37,464 bases of DNA from Candidatus Krumholzibacteriia bacterium (lineage in GTDB: Bacteria; Krumholzibacteriota; Krumholzibacteriia; G020349025), in the NCBI GenBank assembly GCA_035649275.1, contig DASRJW010000140.1:1-37464 (forward strand). The letters are read 5' to 3'. The notes beneath the pieces were generated by a model. It was not told the origin of the DNA and did not search any database. It saw nothing but the letters and a program-made list of their open reading frames with translations. Positions 16,383 through 23,806 of the stretch are shown here, in pieces (within the stretch, counting starts at the first letter, position 1; each line of letters begins with the position of its first letter). The position numbers and the translations under genes are program-made.

Positions 16383-16412
16383 TTGACAGCCTCGGCTCCC
16401 CCTGGTTAGTGT
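16383..16412 (+). promoter_or_regulatory. Probable promoter of the tRNA-Ser(GCU) gene
   Basis: TTGACA at 16383-16388, an 18-nt spacer, then TAGTGT at 16407-16412, giving a start of transcription roughly 60 nt before the tRNA. The -35 is a perfect consensus and the -10 is weak. Confidence 0.5.
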
Positions 16413-16478
16413 GGCGGTGCCCTGACGCCGTGTTCTCGACCCCCGGGCGCGGGGGTCCAAGCCTCGAACGGACGAGCT

Positions 16479-16572
16479 GGAGAGATGCCCGAGAGGCCGA
16501 AGGGGCTCGCCTGCTAAGCGAGTGTGGGGTACAAAAGCCTCACCGAGGGTTCGAATCCCTCTCTCTCCGCCA
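16479..16572 (+). tRNA. tRNA-Ser(GCU)
   Basis: Type II tRNA with acceptor stem GGAGAGA/TCTCTCC, anticodon arm CTCGC-CTGCTAA-GCGAG (anticodon GCU, reading AGC and AGU), a long variable arm, the T arm GAGGGTTCGAATCCCTC and an encoded CCA at 16570-16572. A perfect 9-bp hairpin (16577-16600) follows, then the 5' half of a tRNA-Arg. The original arrangement was probably a two-tRNA operon. Confidence 0.96.
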
Positions 16573-16576
16573 GAGT

Positions 16577-16600
16577 CGAACGACCCCAGCCGGTCGTTCG
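16577..16600 (+). other. Hairpin between tRNA-Ser and the tRNA-Arg fragment
   Basis: CGAACGACC and GGTCGTTCG form a perfect 9-bp stem with a 6-nt loop (ccagcc). No T-tract follows, so it is more likely a processing or spacer structure than a strong terminator. Confidence 0.5.
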
Positions 16601-16613
16601 GGAAGCGGAAGTT

Positions 16614-16654
16614 GCGCCCATAGCTCAATTGGATAGAGCGTCTGACTACGGATC
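16614..16654 (+). pseudogene. Truncated tRNA-Arg(ACG), 5' half
   Basis: Identical to the first 41 bases of the intact tRNA-Arg at 19263: acceptor 5' strand, D arm and anticodon loop (CTACGGA). The sequence then diverges, so no variable arm, T arm or acceptor 3' strand exists. It lies 41 nt after tRNA-Ser and is read as the displaced original 5' half. Confidence 0.85.
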
Positions 16655-17439
16655 CTCTGAACCGCAGACAACAGGGTGCAACTGCGCAACTTGCGCCCCA
16701 GCAGCACCGCCTGATCCGCGCGATGGAACGATGCGGACAGGCAGTGGGCAGGCAGCAGCCGGCAGGGCGACTAGCGACTAGCAGGCTGCCTCGCGCGCGC
16801 GACTAGCGGTTAGCGACTAGCAGGCTTCAAGCTAGCAGTCTGTGGAATTCCGGAATTACCTGCAGGACGGAGCGGTCGGAACCATGCTGCTTTTCTTGGC
16901 TCCCTGTACCGAGCGCGCGAACGCCGTGGAGGTCCTTTTTCTTGGATTTCCTGGGGAGCGAGCGGAACGGCTAGGCAGCTACCGAGCTTGCCGGCTAGCC
17001 TGCTAGCGAGCTTTTGGTTTGAAGGCGAGCCCTCCCAGGCAGCGTTTGCCATCGTAAGTTTCTACCCCGTAGGTCCCCCGTACCCTCCTATTCCTCAATT
17101 CAGAGGGGGCGTATCTTCGTCGCCGCCGGTCACAGAAGATAGGGCCGACATAGGCGACCAGATAGTGGCAGCCTCGCTTGAGCTCGGGCCGTGGCGGCTG
17201 CGGCTGGAACAAGCGACGGTCGGGGCCCGTCGAGGGTCGCGAGGGTGACGACCAAGAGCTAGAAAACGTCCTTCAGTTCGACGCGGCTCGCCGTGGTATG
17301 CTGGCCGCGATCGGCGCGTTGGCGGGCCCTCCCCGACCGAACGCCGCCCTCGACCGAGCCTCGTCCCCGATCCTGCACCCCGGCCTTGGATCCAGGGATT
17401 GAGACACAGCATCGCCGCGCTTCACCGGGGGTCGCCTCG
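16655..17439. other. Gene-free, CTAG-rich repeat region of the element
   Basis: No reading frame here has family-like sequence or a ribosome site. The stretch 16770-17010 has about eight CTAG tetramers. It includes the 15-nt repeat agcgactagcaggct at 16773-16787 and 16812-16826, and the inverted form AGCCTGCTAG at 16997-17006. Stop codons fall in several frames. The remainder up to the phosphatase gene shows no recognisable feature. Confidence 0.6.
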
Positions 17440-18054
17440 ATGCGCATCTTCCTCGCCCGGCACGGCGAGACCACCTGGAACCAGGAGAACCGGCTCCAGG
17501 GGCGAATCGATACTGCGCTGTCGACGCGCGGCGTAGCGCAAGCCGAGGCGTTGGCCTCGCTGCTCGCGGCGCAGCCCATCACCGCCATCTACACAAGCAC
17601 GCTGCGGCGCAGCCGCGACACGGCGAAGCCGTTGGCTGCCCGGCTCGGGCTCGAGGTGCGCGCCCGGTTCGAGCTGGACGAGATGTCCTACGGGATTCTG
17701 GAGGGCAGCCTGGTGCACGCACCCGGCTCGGAGTTCGAGCCCCTGTACACAGCGCGCAACGCGGATCCGCTCGCCTTCCGGCCACCGGGCGGCGAAGCCT
17801 ACGCCGATGTGCACGTCAGACTCGTCCCGTTCGTCGCCGAACTGCGAGCGCGGCACGCTGGCGAAGCCGTGCTCGTGATCGGTCACCGGGCCACGAACCG
17901 TGTCCTGTGGGCGCTGCTGCTCGAGCGTCCGCTCGCCGAGTGCATCGCGCTCAAACATAAACACGATCGAATCCTGGAGTTTCACCTGGGTGCCGTGCCC
18001 GAATGCATCGAACATCGGTACGAGGTGAACTCGACGCCGTTGGAGAACCCATGA
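17440..18054 (+). CDS. Histidine phosphatase family protein (phosphoglycerate mutase-like)
   Basis: Phosphohydrolase of the branch-1 histidine phosphatase superfamily, 204 residues. The catalytic RHG motif (LARHGETTWN) is at residues 5-14, followed by the substrate loop NRLQGRIDTALSTRG. The second catalytic His lies in VLVIGHRATNR near residue 149, and the Arg/Glu pair (STLRRSRDTA, ELDEMSYGILEG) is present. All residues needed for catalysis are visible, so the enzyme is probably active. Family members act on phosphosugars, cobalamin precursors (CobC) or nucleotides, and none can be singled out here. The ATG at 17440 begins the conserved first strand. It lies inside the tRNA-Arg element as probable cargo. 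Confidence 0.9.
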   Translation: MRIFLARHGETTWNQENRLQGRIDTALSTRGVAQAEALASLLAAQPITAIYTSTLRRSRDTAKPLAARLGLEVRARFELDEMSYGILEGSLVHAPGSEFEPLYTARNADPLAFRPPGGEAYADVHVRLVPFVAELRARHAGEAVLVIGHRATNRVLWALLLERPLAECIALKHKHDRILEFHLGAVPECIEHRYEVNSTPLENP

Positions 18055-18118
18055 GCGTCGTCGAGAACGCACGGCGCCATCGTGCCATGATCCTGTACGG
18101 GCACGTCCATGGGGACGC

Positions 18119-18364
18119 TTATGTGTTGCTGCCTGGTTTCTCGGTTCTCGGTGCATCAGCTTTGGTTCGAGTGCACACGACGAGTGGCGCGGTGACGCCT
18201 GTGGTGATGGACCCGGCCGAGGCGGCGAGATTCGACATGCCGCTCAGCGTCGCGTTCAGCAGACAAGGAAACGCGCTGATGTTGCCCTCCAGTGCATTGG
18301 CCCGCGTGATGTAGTAGTTGTTGGCATCGCGGTAGCGGAACACGATGCCACAGGCCTGATCCAC
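18119..18364 (-). pseudogene. Fragment of a secreted LamG/DUF1080-like protein
   Basis: The first 29 codons (18278-18364), with core ACGIVFRYRDANNYYITRA and then NALEGN, match the middle of concanavalin-like proteins often annotated DUF1080 / 3-keto-disaccharide hydrolase-like, where a motif of the form GlyxVxRYxDxxNYY is typical. The usual continuation (YxVxxGKR...) is missing. The next ~52 codons resemble nothing I know, and there is no start or signal peptide. It lies against the 3' end of the DUF6817-like gene, overlapping its stop in another frame. It is read as a recombination remnant. Confidence 0.5.
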
Positions 18365-18365
18365 C

Positions 18366-18932
18366 TTAGCCGGGTGACGCCGCGTCCTTGGAATCTGCGC
18401 TACGGGTGAGTTGTGCGAGGGCGTCCTGGGCCCCTGGAGTCAGGAAGCAGAACGCGGTAGCCCAGCGCGCCAGGAAGCGGGCCCGGCGGCGCGGGGACGC
18501 CGGTGCCCGCCAAGGAAGCTGCTCGAAGTCGTTGGCGAAGTCGATCTCGAGTAGCGCACGCAAGGTCTCGAGATCGACTGCGACGTCCCGACCCTCCACG
18601 ACGTCCCGCACGAAATGGCCTGCGTCGCTCTCCAAATTGGTGAAGAAATGGTCCCGATCGCAGGCGCCGAAAAGGTACGCGAGTTCCTCGGCCCGCGGGC
18701 CGAGGCGCGCCCGCAGCGCCGGACGCTGATCGACCCCAGCCGCGCGGGCCGCAAAGGTCTGGGTGCCATAAATGCTGTGGAAGAGACCCGCCAGGCAGAC
18801 CGCTTCCTCGTTCCCCCAAGCCTCTAGGAGAGCATGCACTCCAAGCATGTGGTCGTGCAGCGTGCGCCCGAAGTGGGGAATGGTCCTCGTGCCCAGTTCG
18901 TCGAGGAGATTCTCGAGGTCGGGCCGGATCAT
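18366..18932 (-). CDS. DUF6817-like (HD-domain-like) protein
   Basis: A 188-residue protein whose central region (HDHMLGVHALLEAWGNEEAV, then CLAGLFHSIYGTQTF) matches the DUF6817 pattern, with conserved His and Asp residues that recall a metal-binding HD-type helical fold. The function of the family is unknown, and roles linked to secondary metabolism or nucleotide turnover have not been established. The ATG at 18932 overlaps the stop of the upstream integrase fragment by 4 nt, so they may be co-transcribed. It lies inside the tRNA-Arg element. Family assignment is from memory of the motif and moderately sure. Confidence 0.75.
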   Translation of the reverse strand: MIRPDLENLLDELGTRTIPHFGRTLHDHMLGVHALLEAWGNEEAVCLAGLFHSIYGTQTFAARAAGVDQRPALRARLGPRAEELAYLFGACDRDHFFTNLESDAGHFVRDVVEGRDVAVDLETLRALLEIDFANDFEQLPWRAPASPRRRARFLARWATAFCFLTPGAQDALAQLTRSADSKDAASPG

Positions 18933-19162
18933 CGCGCTCTCCAGTTCCCAGCACCTTGAGTGATTTCGACACTGCTTGTCGCCGCGACCCCTAGCGCGTA
19001 GCTCAGGGCTATTTTGGTGCGGTGCTCGCGCAGGAGCTGCCTAGCAGTGGTCAGATCGCTGCCCAGCCCAATCCGCACGTCCTTGCCGTGCCGCTGGGAC
19101 CTCGTGTAGTATCCGCCGCCTGGCCACTGGAACAGGCCCCTCGGGAGCTTTTGACGTGGCAT
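18929..19162 (-). pseudogene. Truncated tyrosine integrase, N-terminal remnant
   Basis: A 77-codon frame with a strong ribosome site (AGGAGG, spacing about 9) before ATG 19162. The first ~52 residues (LPRGLFQWPGGGYYTRSQRH, then GKDVRIGLGSDLTTARQLL) match the arm-binding N-terminus of phage-type tyrosine recombinases. The core-binding and catalytic domains (RHRY residues) are entirely missing. The tail beyond about residue 52 is unrelated. Position and orientation, directly beside the tRNA-Arg attachment site, fit an integrase that lost its 3' part. Confidence 0.65.
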
Positions 19163-19261
19163 CTTGTGGTTCCTCCTGCTAACCTGGGGCGCCTTGTCTG
19201 CCTTCAGTGTTAGCAGGCAGTGAGCAGGCAGTGCAAGGGGCAGGAACGGCGTAAGTCATTG

Positions 19262-19340
<79 letters not shown>

Positions 19341-19347
19341 CTCGCAG

Positions 19348-19380
19348 CGGGCCGGCAGAAATGCCGGCCCGTTGTGTTGA
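19348..19380 (+). terminator. Terminator of tRNA-Arg
   Basis: A perfect 10-bp stem (CGGGCCGGCA / TGCCGGCCCG) with a GAAA tetraloop begins 8 nt after the tRNA CCA and is followed by ttgtgttga. Confidence 0.75.
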
Positions 19381-19440
19381 CGCCTCCAGCGCGCGAGAGT
19401 GGGACCGTGACGAGAGCGGGATCGTGATGGGAGACGGAGA

Positions 19441-20316
19441 GTGAGTACGGTCTGGCAAGAAAAGGTGCTCGCCCTGGGCGCGGATCCGCGCGCCCCTTCG
19501 AGCGCGCTGGCGCAGCGTGCCGGTGAGCTCTTGCGCGAAGTAGCGGCTCACGATCCAGAGTTGCTGGCGGAGACGGCACGCGCCATCGTCGTGGCGCAGC
19601 CGGCGCTCGCAGCGGTGGTCAACGTAGCCAACGTGGCGCTCCGTGCGGTCGAGGTGCTCGGCATGGGCTCGGTCGGCAAGGCTCTCGAGTCGCTCCTGCA
19701 GGGGCTCGAGGCCGATCGTCACGCCGCGGCGGCGGCACTGGCGGGACGGTTCGAGGCTCCGGTCACCATCGTCACCACCTCGGCCCAGGCCGTGGTGGCG
19801 GAGGCCGTCCAGCTCTTACAACGCCGCGGGCTCCTGCAGCGGGTGGTGTGCGCCGAATCGCGACCGCTGCACGAGGGCACGGCTTTCGCACGCTGGCTGG
19901 TGTCCCAGGGCTGGCCCACGACGCTCGTCACCGATGCGGGCGTGACCGAACATCTGCAGCCGGGGTCGGTTCTCGTGGTCGGTACGGAGGCGATTCTGCC
20001 GCAGCACGTGGTGCATCGGCTAGGCACGCGAACCTACGCCACCTGGGCCTGTCTCGCCGGCGTCCCCCGCTACGTGCTGGCGATGCGCGACCGGATCTAT
20101 CCGGTGGAGCTGGTCGGGCGTTTCACGCTCCCGTCGCATCCGGCGGCGGAGATCCTGCGCGAGCCGCCGGGGGGTTTGCACGTGGACGGTCGCGCCTTCG
20201 ATCTCTCCGCACGGTCGCTCTGGACGGAGATCTTCGTCGGCGGCCAACCCGCGCCGGTGGCCGAGCAGCGGGGCGACCACCGGCTGGCACAGGGACTTCT
20301 CCAACTCGCCTCCTGA
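19441..20316 (+). CDS. eIF2B/ribose-1,5-bisphosphate isomerase family protein
   Basis: A 291-residue protein of the IF-2B family (eIF2B alpha/beta/delta, MtnA, R15P isomerase). Diagnostic segments are CAESRPLHEGTAFA (about 138-151) and VVGTEAILPQHVVHRLGT (about 179-196). The catalytic Cys of the isomerases, in a THCN-type motif, is replaced (IVTTSAQAVV). The catalytic Asp of their GAD motif appears as Glu (GTEA). It thus looks like the non-catalytic, regulatory-type branch, a nucleotide- or sugar-phosphate-binding protein rather than an isomerase. GTG start at 19441 after GGAGA. It is followed closely by the aminopeptidase gene. Role unknown. Confidence 0.82.
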   Translation: MSTVWQEKVLALGADPRAPSSALAQRAGELLREVAAHDPELLAETARAIVVAQPALAAVVNVANVALRAVEVLGMGSVGKALESLLQGLEADRHAAAAALAGRFEAPVTIVTTSAQAVVAEAVQLLQRRGLLQRVVCAESRPLHEGTAFARWLVSQGWPTTLVTDAGVTEHLQPGSVLVVGTEAILPQHVVHRLGTRTYATWACLAGVPRYVLAMRDRIYPVELVGRFTLPSHPAAEILREPPGGLHVDGRAFDLSARSLWTEIFVGGQPAPVAEQRGDHRLAQGLLQLAS

Positions 20317-20360
20317 GTTCCACGGAGCCCGCCGCGGTGCCCGGAACGGCGAAAACCCGG

Positions 20361-20390
20361 TTGCCGCCGGCCCCTCCGGCTTGGTTTAAT
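20361..20390 (+). promoter_or_regulatory. Possible promoter of pepA with very short leader
   Basis: TTGCCG (20361-20366), an 18-nt spacer and TTTAAT (20385-20390) lie directly before ATG 20399. Transcription would start within a few bases of the start codon, and no ribosome site is visible, so pepA may be leaderless from this promoter. Confidence 0.35.
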
Positions 20391-20398
20391 GTCCCACG

Positions 20399-21919
20399 AT
20401 GCAGATTCGCCTGCGAAGATCGGACTTGGCGCGCCTGCGCGTGCCCGTGCTGTGCGTACCCCTGCATGAAGGGGAGGCCCTACGCGGCCCGTTGTCCGCG
20501 CTGGACAAGGCCTGCGGCGGCGTACTCGGTGCGGTGCTCCGCGCCGGCGACTTCCGCGGCAAACCGGGCACGCAGGTCACCCTCTACAACCCGAAGACCA
20601 CCGGGCCGCGACGCATCGTGCTCCTCGGCGCCGGCAAGGAAAGCGACATCGACCTGGAGCGCATCCGCCAAGTGGCTGCCCGCGCCGTTGCCCGCGCCGG
20701 AGAGCTGCAAGCCCGTGAGCTCGGGCTCCTCTTTCCCGCGCCCCGCCCGCTGGGCGACGCGGCCATGGCGCAGGCCCTCACGGAGGGCAGCCTCCTCGGC
20801 GACTATCGCTTCGACAAATACAAGTCTCCCAACGAAGACAATAGCAAGAAGCTGCAGACGGTGACGTTCGTGGCCGTGCGCCAGGTCGACAAGGCCGCCG
20901 GCAGCGGCATCGAGCAGGGCGAGATCCTGGCCGACGTGGTGCGCAAGGTGCGCGACATGGTGAACGCGCCGGCGAACGAGCTCACCCCGACCGAGATGGC
21001 CGAGCGCGCCCGCGCTTCGGCCAAGGAGCACGGCTTCCGTTGCACCGTGCTCGACCGCGCCGCGGCAACGAAGCTGGGAATGGCGGGCCTCCTCGCAGTG
21101 TCCTCCGGCAGCGACCAACCGCCGCGCTTCGTCGTGCTCGAGTACGATGGAGCGGGGCCGCGGACACCGTGCTACGTCTTCGTCGGCAAAGGATTGACCT
21201 TCGATTCTGGCGGCATCTGCATCAAGCCCGCCCCCAAGATGGACGAGATGAAAGGCGACATGGGGGGTGGTGCCGCCGTGATCGGTGCGGTCGAAGCGGC
21301 GGCGCGCCTGCGCCTGCCGGTGCGCCTCGTGGGATTGGTCCCGTGCACCGAGAATCTCCTCGGCGGCAGCGCCTATCGCCCCGGCGACATCCTGCGCATG
21401 GCCAACGGCAAGACGGTCATGGTGGACAACACCGACGCCGAGGGCCGTCTGGTGCTGGCGGATGCGCTCGTCTACGCCCAGCGCTACAAGCCGGCCGCCA
21501 TCGTCGACCTGGCCACGCTCACCGGCGCTGCGCTCATCGCCTTGGGGCAATCGGCGACGGCAGTCCTCGGCAACGATCGTTCCCTCGTCGACTCCCTGAA
21601 AGCAGCCGGAGAGCGTTGCTTCGAGCGGCTCTGGGAGCTACCGCTGTGGGAAGACTACGAGGAACTCATCCGCACCCCCATCGCCGACATCAAGAACACC
21701 GGCGGCAAGAACGCCGGCACCATCACCGCGGCCGCCTTCCTCAAGCATTTCGTCGGCACTGTGCCCTGGGCGCACCTGGACATCGCCGGCACCTCGTACC
21801 TCGACCGCGCCGAAGGCTACCGGCCGCAAGGCGGCACCGGCGTCGGCGTGCGCCTGCTCGTCGAGTACCTCCGCGACCGGGCACAGGAAAACGCGGCGCA
21901 TGCCGGCCAGCGCACCTGA
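20399..21919 (+). CDS. pepA: Leucyl aminopeptidase (M17)
   Basis: Cytosolic, two-metal aminopeptidase of 506 residues, a typical length, that removes N-terminal residues during peptide turnover. The C-terminal catalytic domain has the metal and catalytic segment GKGLTFDSGGICIKPAPKMD (about 263-282) and the M17 signature NTDAEGRL (about 344-351). Downstream GKNAGTITAAAFL is also conserved. The N-terminal macro-like domain (1-170) begins at ATG 20399 with MQIRLRRSDLARL. All expected ligands (Lys, Asp, Asp, Glu) are present. Its end overlaps the next gene by 20 nt, suggesting coupling of peptide and nucleoside catabolism in one transcript. Confidence 0.96.
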   Translation: MQIRLRRSDLARLRVPVLCVPLHEGEALRGPLSALDKACGGVLGAVLRAGDFRGKPGTQVTLYNPKTTGPRRIVLLGAGKESDIDLERIRQVAARAVARAGELQARELGLLFPAPRPLGDAAMAQALTEGSLLGDYRFDKYKSPNEDNSKKLQTVTFVAVRQVDKAAGSGIEQGEILADVVRKVRDMVNAPANELTPTEMAERARASAKEHGFRCTVLDRAAATKLGMAGLLAVSSGSDQPPRFVVLEYDGAGPRTPCYVFVGKGLTFDSGGICIKPAPKMDEMKGDMGGGAAVIGAVEAAARLRLPVRLVGLVPCTENLLGGSAYRPGDILRMANGKTVMVDNTDAEGRLVLADALVYAQRYKPAAIVDLATLTGAALIALGQSATAVLGNDRSLVDSLKAAGERCFERLWELPLWEDYEELIRTPIADIKNTGGKNAGTITAAAFLKHFVGTVPWAHLDIAGTSYLDRAEGYRPQGGTGVGVRLLVEYLRDRAQENAAHAGQRT

Positions 21920-22994
21920 AGCAGACGGCCCTTCCGAAGCGCCGAGTGCCGAGTCCTACCTGCGTCGGGCTCCCAAGGTGGAGCTGCACGTACACCTCGA
22001 GGGCGCAGTGCGACCGCAGCGTCTGCTCGCCGTGTTGCAACGCCACGGGTTGCACACACACCTGCGTCGCCCCGAAGACGTTGCCTGGCTCTTCCACCAC
22101 GACAGCTTCGTTGATTTCCTCGAGCACTTCCGCTTCGTCGTCACCAGCCTGCGGGACGTGCAGGACGTCCACGACGTCGCCCGCGACCTCTTCGAGGAGC
22201 TGGCGGCGCAACAGGTGCTCTATGCCGAGGTCTTGTTCTCGGCGGCGATCTTTGTCCGCCTCGGCATGCCTTGGGACGAGCTGCTGGCGGCGGTGAGCGA
22301 AGCGGAGGCCGCAGTGCTCGAGCCGCGACGGCGAGGAGGGTCGCTGCCGCGCTACAACCTGGTTCTCGATCTGGTGCGCAACTTCGGGCCGGAGTTCGCC
22401 GCGGCGCAGGTGGAAGAGATCGCGAAGCGGGCGCATCCGCGCGTCGTCGGCGTGCACCTCGGTGGTGACGAGGTGAACTTCCCGGCGCGGCTCTTCGCCG
22501 CGGCGTACGCGCGAGCGGGGGAGGCAGGCCTGGGGCGCGCGGCGCACGCCGGTGAAGGTGCCGGCGCGGCGAGCGTGCGCGAGGCAGTCGAGGAGCTGCA
22601 GGTGACGCGCATCGGCCACGGCATCCGCTGCCTGGAGGACCCGGAGCTTGTGCACCTCCTGGTGGAGCGCGGCATCACTCTCGAAGTCTGTCCGACGAGC
22701 AACGTCCGCACCCGCGTCGTCTCGGAGCTGCAGGCGCATCCGCTGCCGCTCCTCCTCAGCCAAGGTCTGCGCTGCACCATCGGAAGCGACGACCCGAGCT
22801 TCTTCGACACCGATTTGAGCCGCGAGTGGATTGCCGCCCACCGCGTGCTGGGCCTCGGTCTCCGGCAACTCGACGCCTGCGCCGATGCCGGGTTGGAGGC
22901 GGCATTCTTGCCTCAAACGGAGCGCGAAGTCGGGCTGGCGCGCCTACGAGCCGAACGGGCCGCCTCACGCGCAGAACTCGGTCTCACCGGTTGA
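21900..22994 (+). CDS. Adenosine deaminase family protein
   Basis: Zinc-dependent amidohydrolase of 364 residues that probably deaminates adenosine or a related purine nucleoside. The metal motif HVHLEG (H30, H32), the catalytic HAGE (about 216-219), GHGIR (about 240) and the zinc Asp in SDDPSFF (about 297) are all present. CPTSNVRT is typical of the family. Relatives include adenosine deaminase, adenine deaminase and aminodeoxyfutalosine deaminase of the futalosine menaquinone pathway. No menaquinone genes lie nearby to favour the last. The ATG at 21900 lies inside the 3' end of pepA. Confidence 0.9.
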   Translation: MPASAPEADGPSEAPSAESYLRRAPKVELHVHLEGAVRPQRLLAVLQRHGLHTHLRRPEDVAWLFHHDSFVDFLEHFRFVVTSLRDVQDVHDVARDLFEELAAQQVLYAEVLFSAAIFVRLGMPWDELLAAVSEAEAAVLEPRRRGGSLPRYNLVLDLVRNFGPEFAAAQVEEIAKRAHPRVVGVHLGGDEVNFPARLFAAAYARAGEAGLGRAAHAGEGAGAASVREAVEELQVTRIGHGIRCLEDPELVHLLVERGITLEVCPTSNVRTRVVSELQAHPLPLLLSQGLRCTIGSDDPSFFDTDLSREWIAAHRVLGLGLRQLDACADAGLEAAFLPQTEREVGLARLRAERAASRAELGLTG

Positions 22995-23069
22995 ACCATG
23001 GGGAAAGCAAGTGGCCCGTTCCGCGGCGCGCCGGAGAGCAGGCGCGCCAGCCTGCCAGCAAGCAGAACC

Positions 23070-23555
23070 TCAGATTCCCAGCGTGAGGATCTTGATGAGG
23101 ATGGCGAGGCCGCCGATGAGGGCGCCCGTCGCCGCCGCGGCGCTCGGGATGCCGGTGTGCACACCGGGCTGGGGCGGCGCGATCTCGGCCTTTTCCGGCG
23201 GGGTCACTTCGGCGACCTCGCCCCGCTGGGCGCGCTCGTAGAGAGCCTTCGCCGTCGAATCCTCGGGGGTGTCGCCATAAGGAAAGCGCCCGTGGAGGTC
23301 GAGATCGTCCAGGTCGATGCGCCGGTCTCGTGGATTCAGGAACAGGGCGAGGTCGGTGTCGTAACGCATTGTCAAAGATGAGGCTGTGAAACGCTCACCG
23401 GCCTGTCGCAAGGCTCGGAAGGGGGGCGACTCGGGACTCGAGGGGGGTTGAGCCGAGCCCGCAGCCGGATGGGCAGCGCAGAGCGACGCCCCCAGGGTGA
23501 TCCCGAAAAGCAGGACCAGGCCCAGAAGACCCTGCCGCAGGTTTACTGCACTCAT
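23070..23555 (-). CDS. Small exported protein with C-terminal membrane helix, unknown
   Basis: A 161-residue protein. A signal peptide (LRQGLLGLVLLFGITLGASL, then CAAHPA) leads into a Pro/Ser-rich segment. A polar middle follows (MRYDTDLALFLNPRDRRIDL), then a Pro/Glu-rich linker and a C-terminal glycine-rich helix (ATGALIGGLAILIKILTLGI). The start is ATG 23555 with GGAGG 7 nt upstream. The longer frame to 23711 is Arg-rich non-coding sequence. No family recognised. The topology suggests a protein held in the envelope at its C-terminus. Divergent from the lipoprotein gene at 23807, with a palindrome and a hairpin in between. Confidence 0.65.
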   Translation of the reverse strand: MSAVNLRQGLLGLVLLFGITLGASLCAAHPAAGSAQPPSSPESPPFRALRQAGERFTASSLTMRYDTDLALFLNPRDRRIDLDDLDLHGRFPYGDTPEDSTAKALYERAQRGEVAEVTPPEKAEIAPPQPGVHTGIPSAAAATGALIGGLAILIKILTLGI

Positions 23556-23591
23556 CCCCATCCCTCCGCGACGTCTGCCCGACCTCTGGGA

Positions 23592-23606
23592 ATGTCCCGG
23601 GGACAT
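23592..23606. promoter_or_regulatory. Palindrome in the divergent intergenic region
   Basis: ATGTCCC-G-GGGACAT is a perfect 7-bp inverted repeat with a single central base, 37 nt upstream of the gene starting at 23555. Its size suits a dimeric repressor operator, but no regulator is encoded nearby. Confidence 0.35.
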
Positions 23607-23806
23607 GCGCACCATGGCTCTCCCAACACTAACTGATGGGCCCAGCCTCCGCACCCTCCGGCTGGGCCGCGTACAGTGGCTTGGGAGCTGAACTTGCCGC
23701 CCTGGAATCATCGTGCTATGCAGGGCCAGGCGGCTGCGCCTTTTATACCCCGCCGAGGGCTCGCGAGATTCGTGCCCGCGCGCCGCTCTTCCACCCCGGG
23801 GAGCCC

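Noticed and set aside
16524-17248. Short open frames over the tRNA-Ser and CTAG-rich stretch
   Set aside because: They run through tRNA sequence or repeats and have no ribosome site.
18051-18314. ATG at 18051 overlapping the phosphatase stop by 4 nt (ATGA) with an 87-codon frame
   Set aside because: The overlap looks like translational coupling, but the protein resembles nothing and the opposite strand holds a recognisable gene fragment in the same bases.
23694-23719. TTGCCG and TGCTAT as a promoter for the lipoprotein gene at 23807
   Set aside because: The spacer is only 14 nt, too short for a normal sigma70 promoter.
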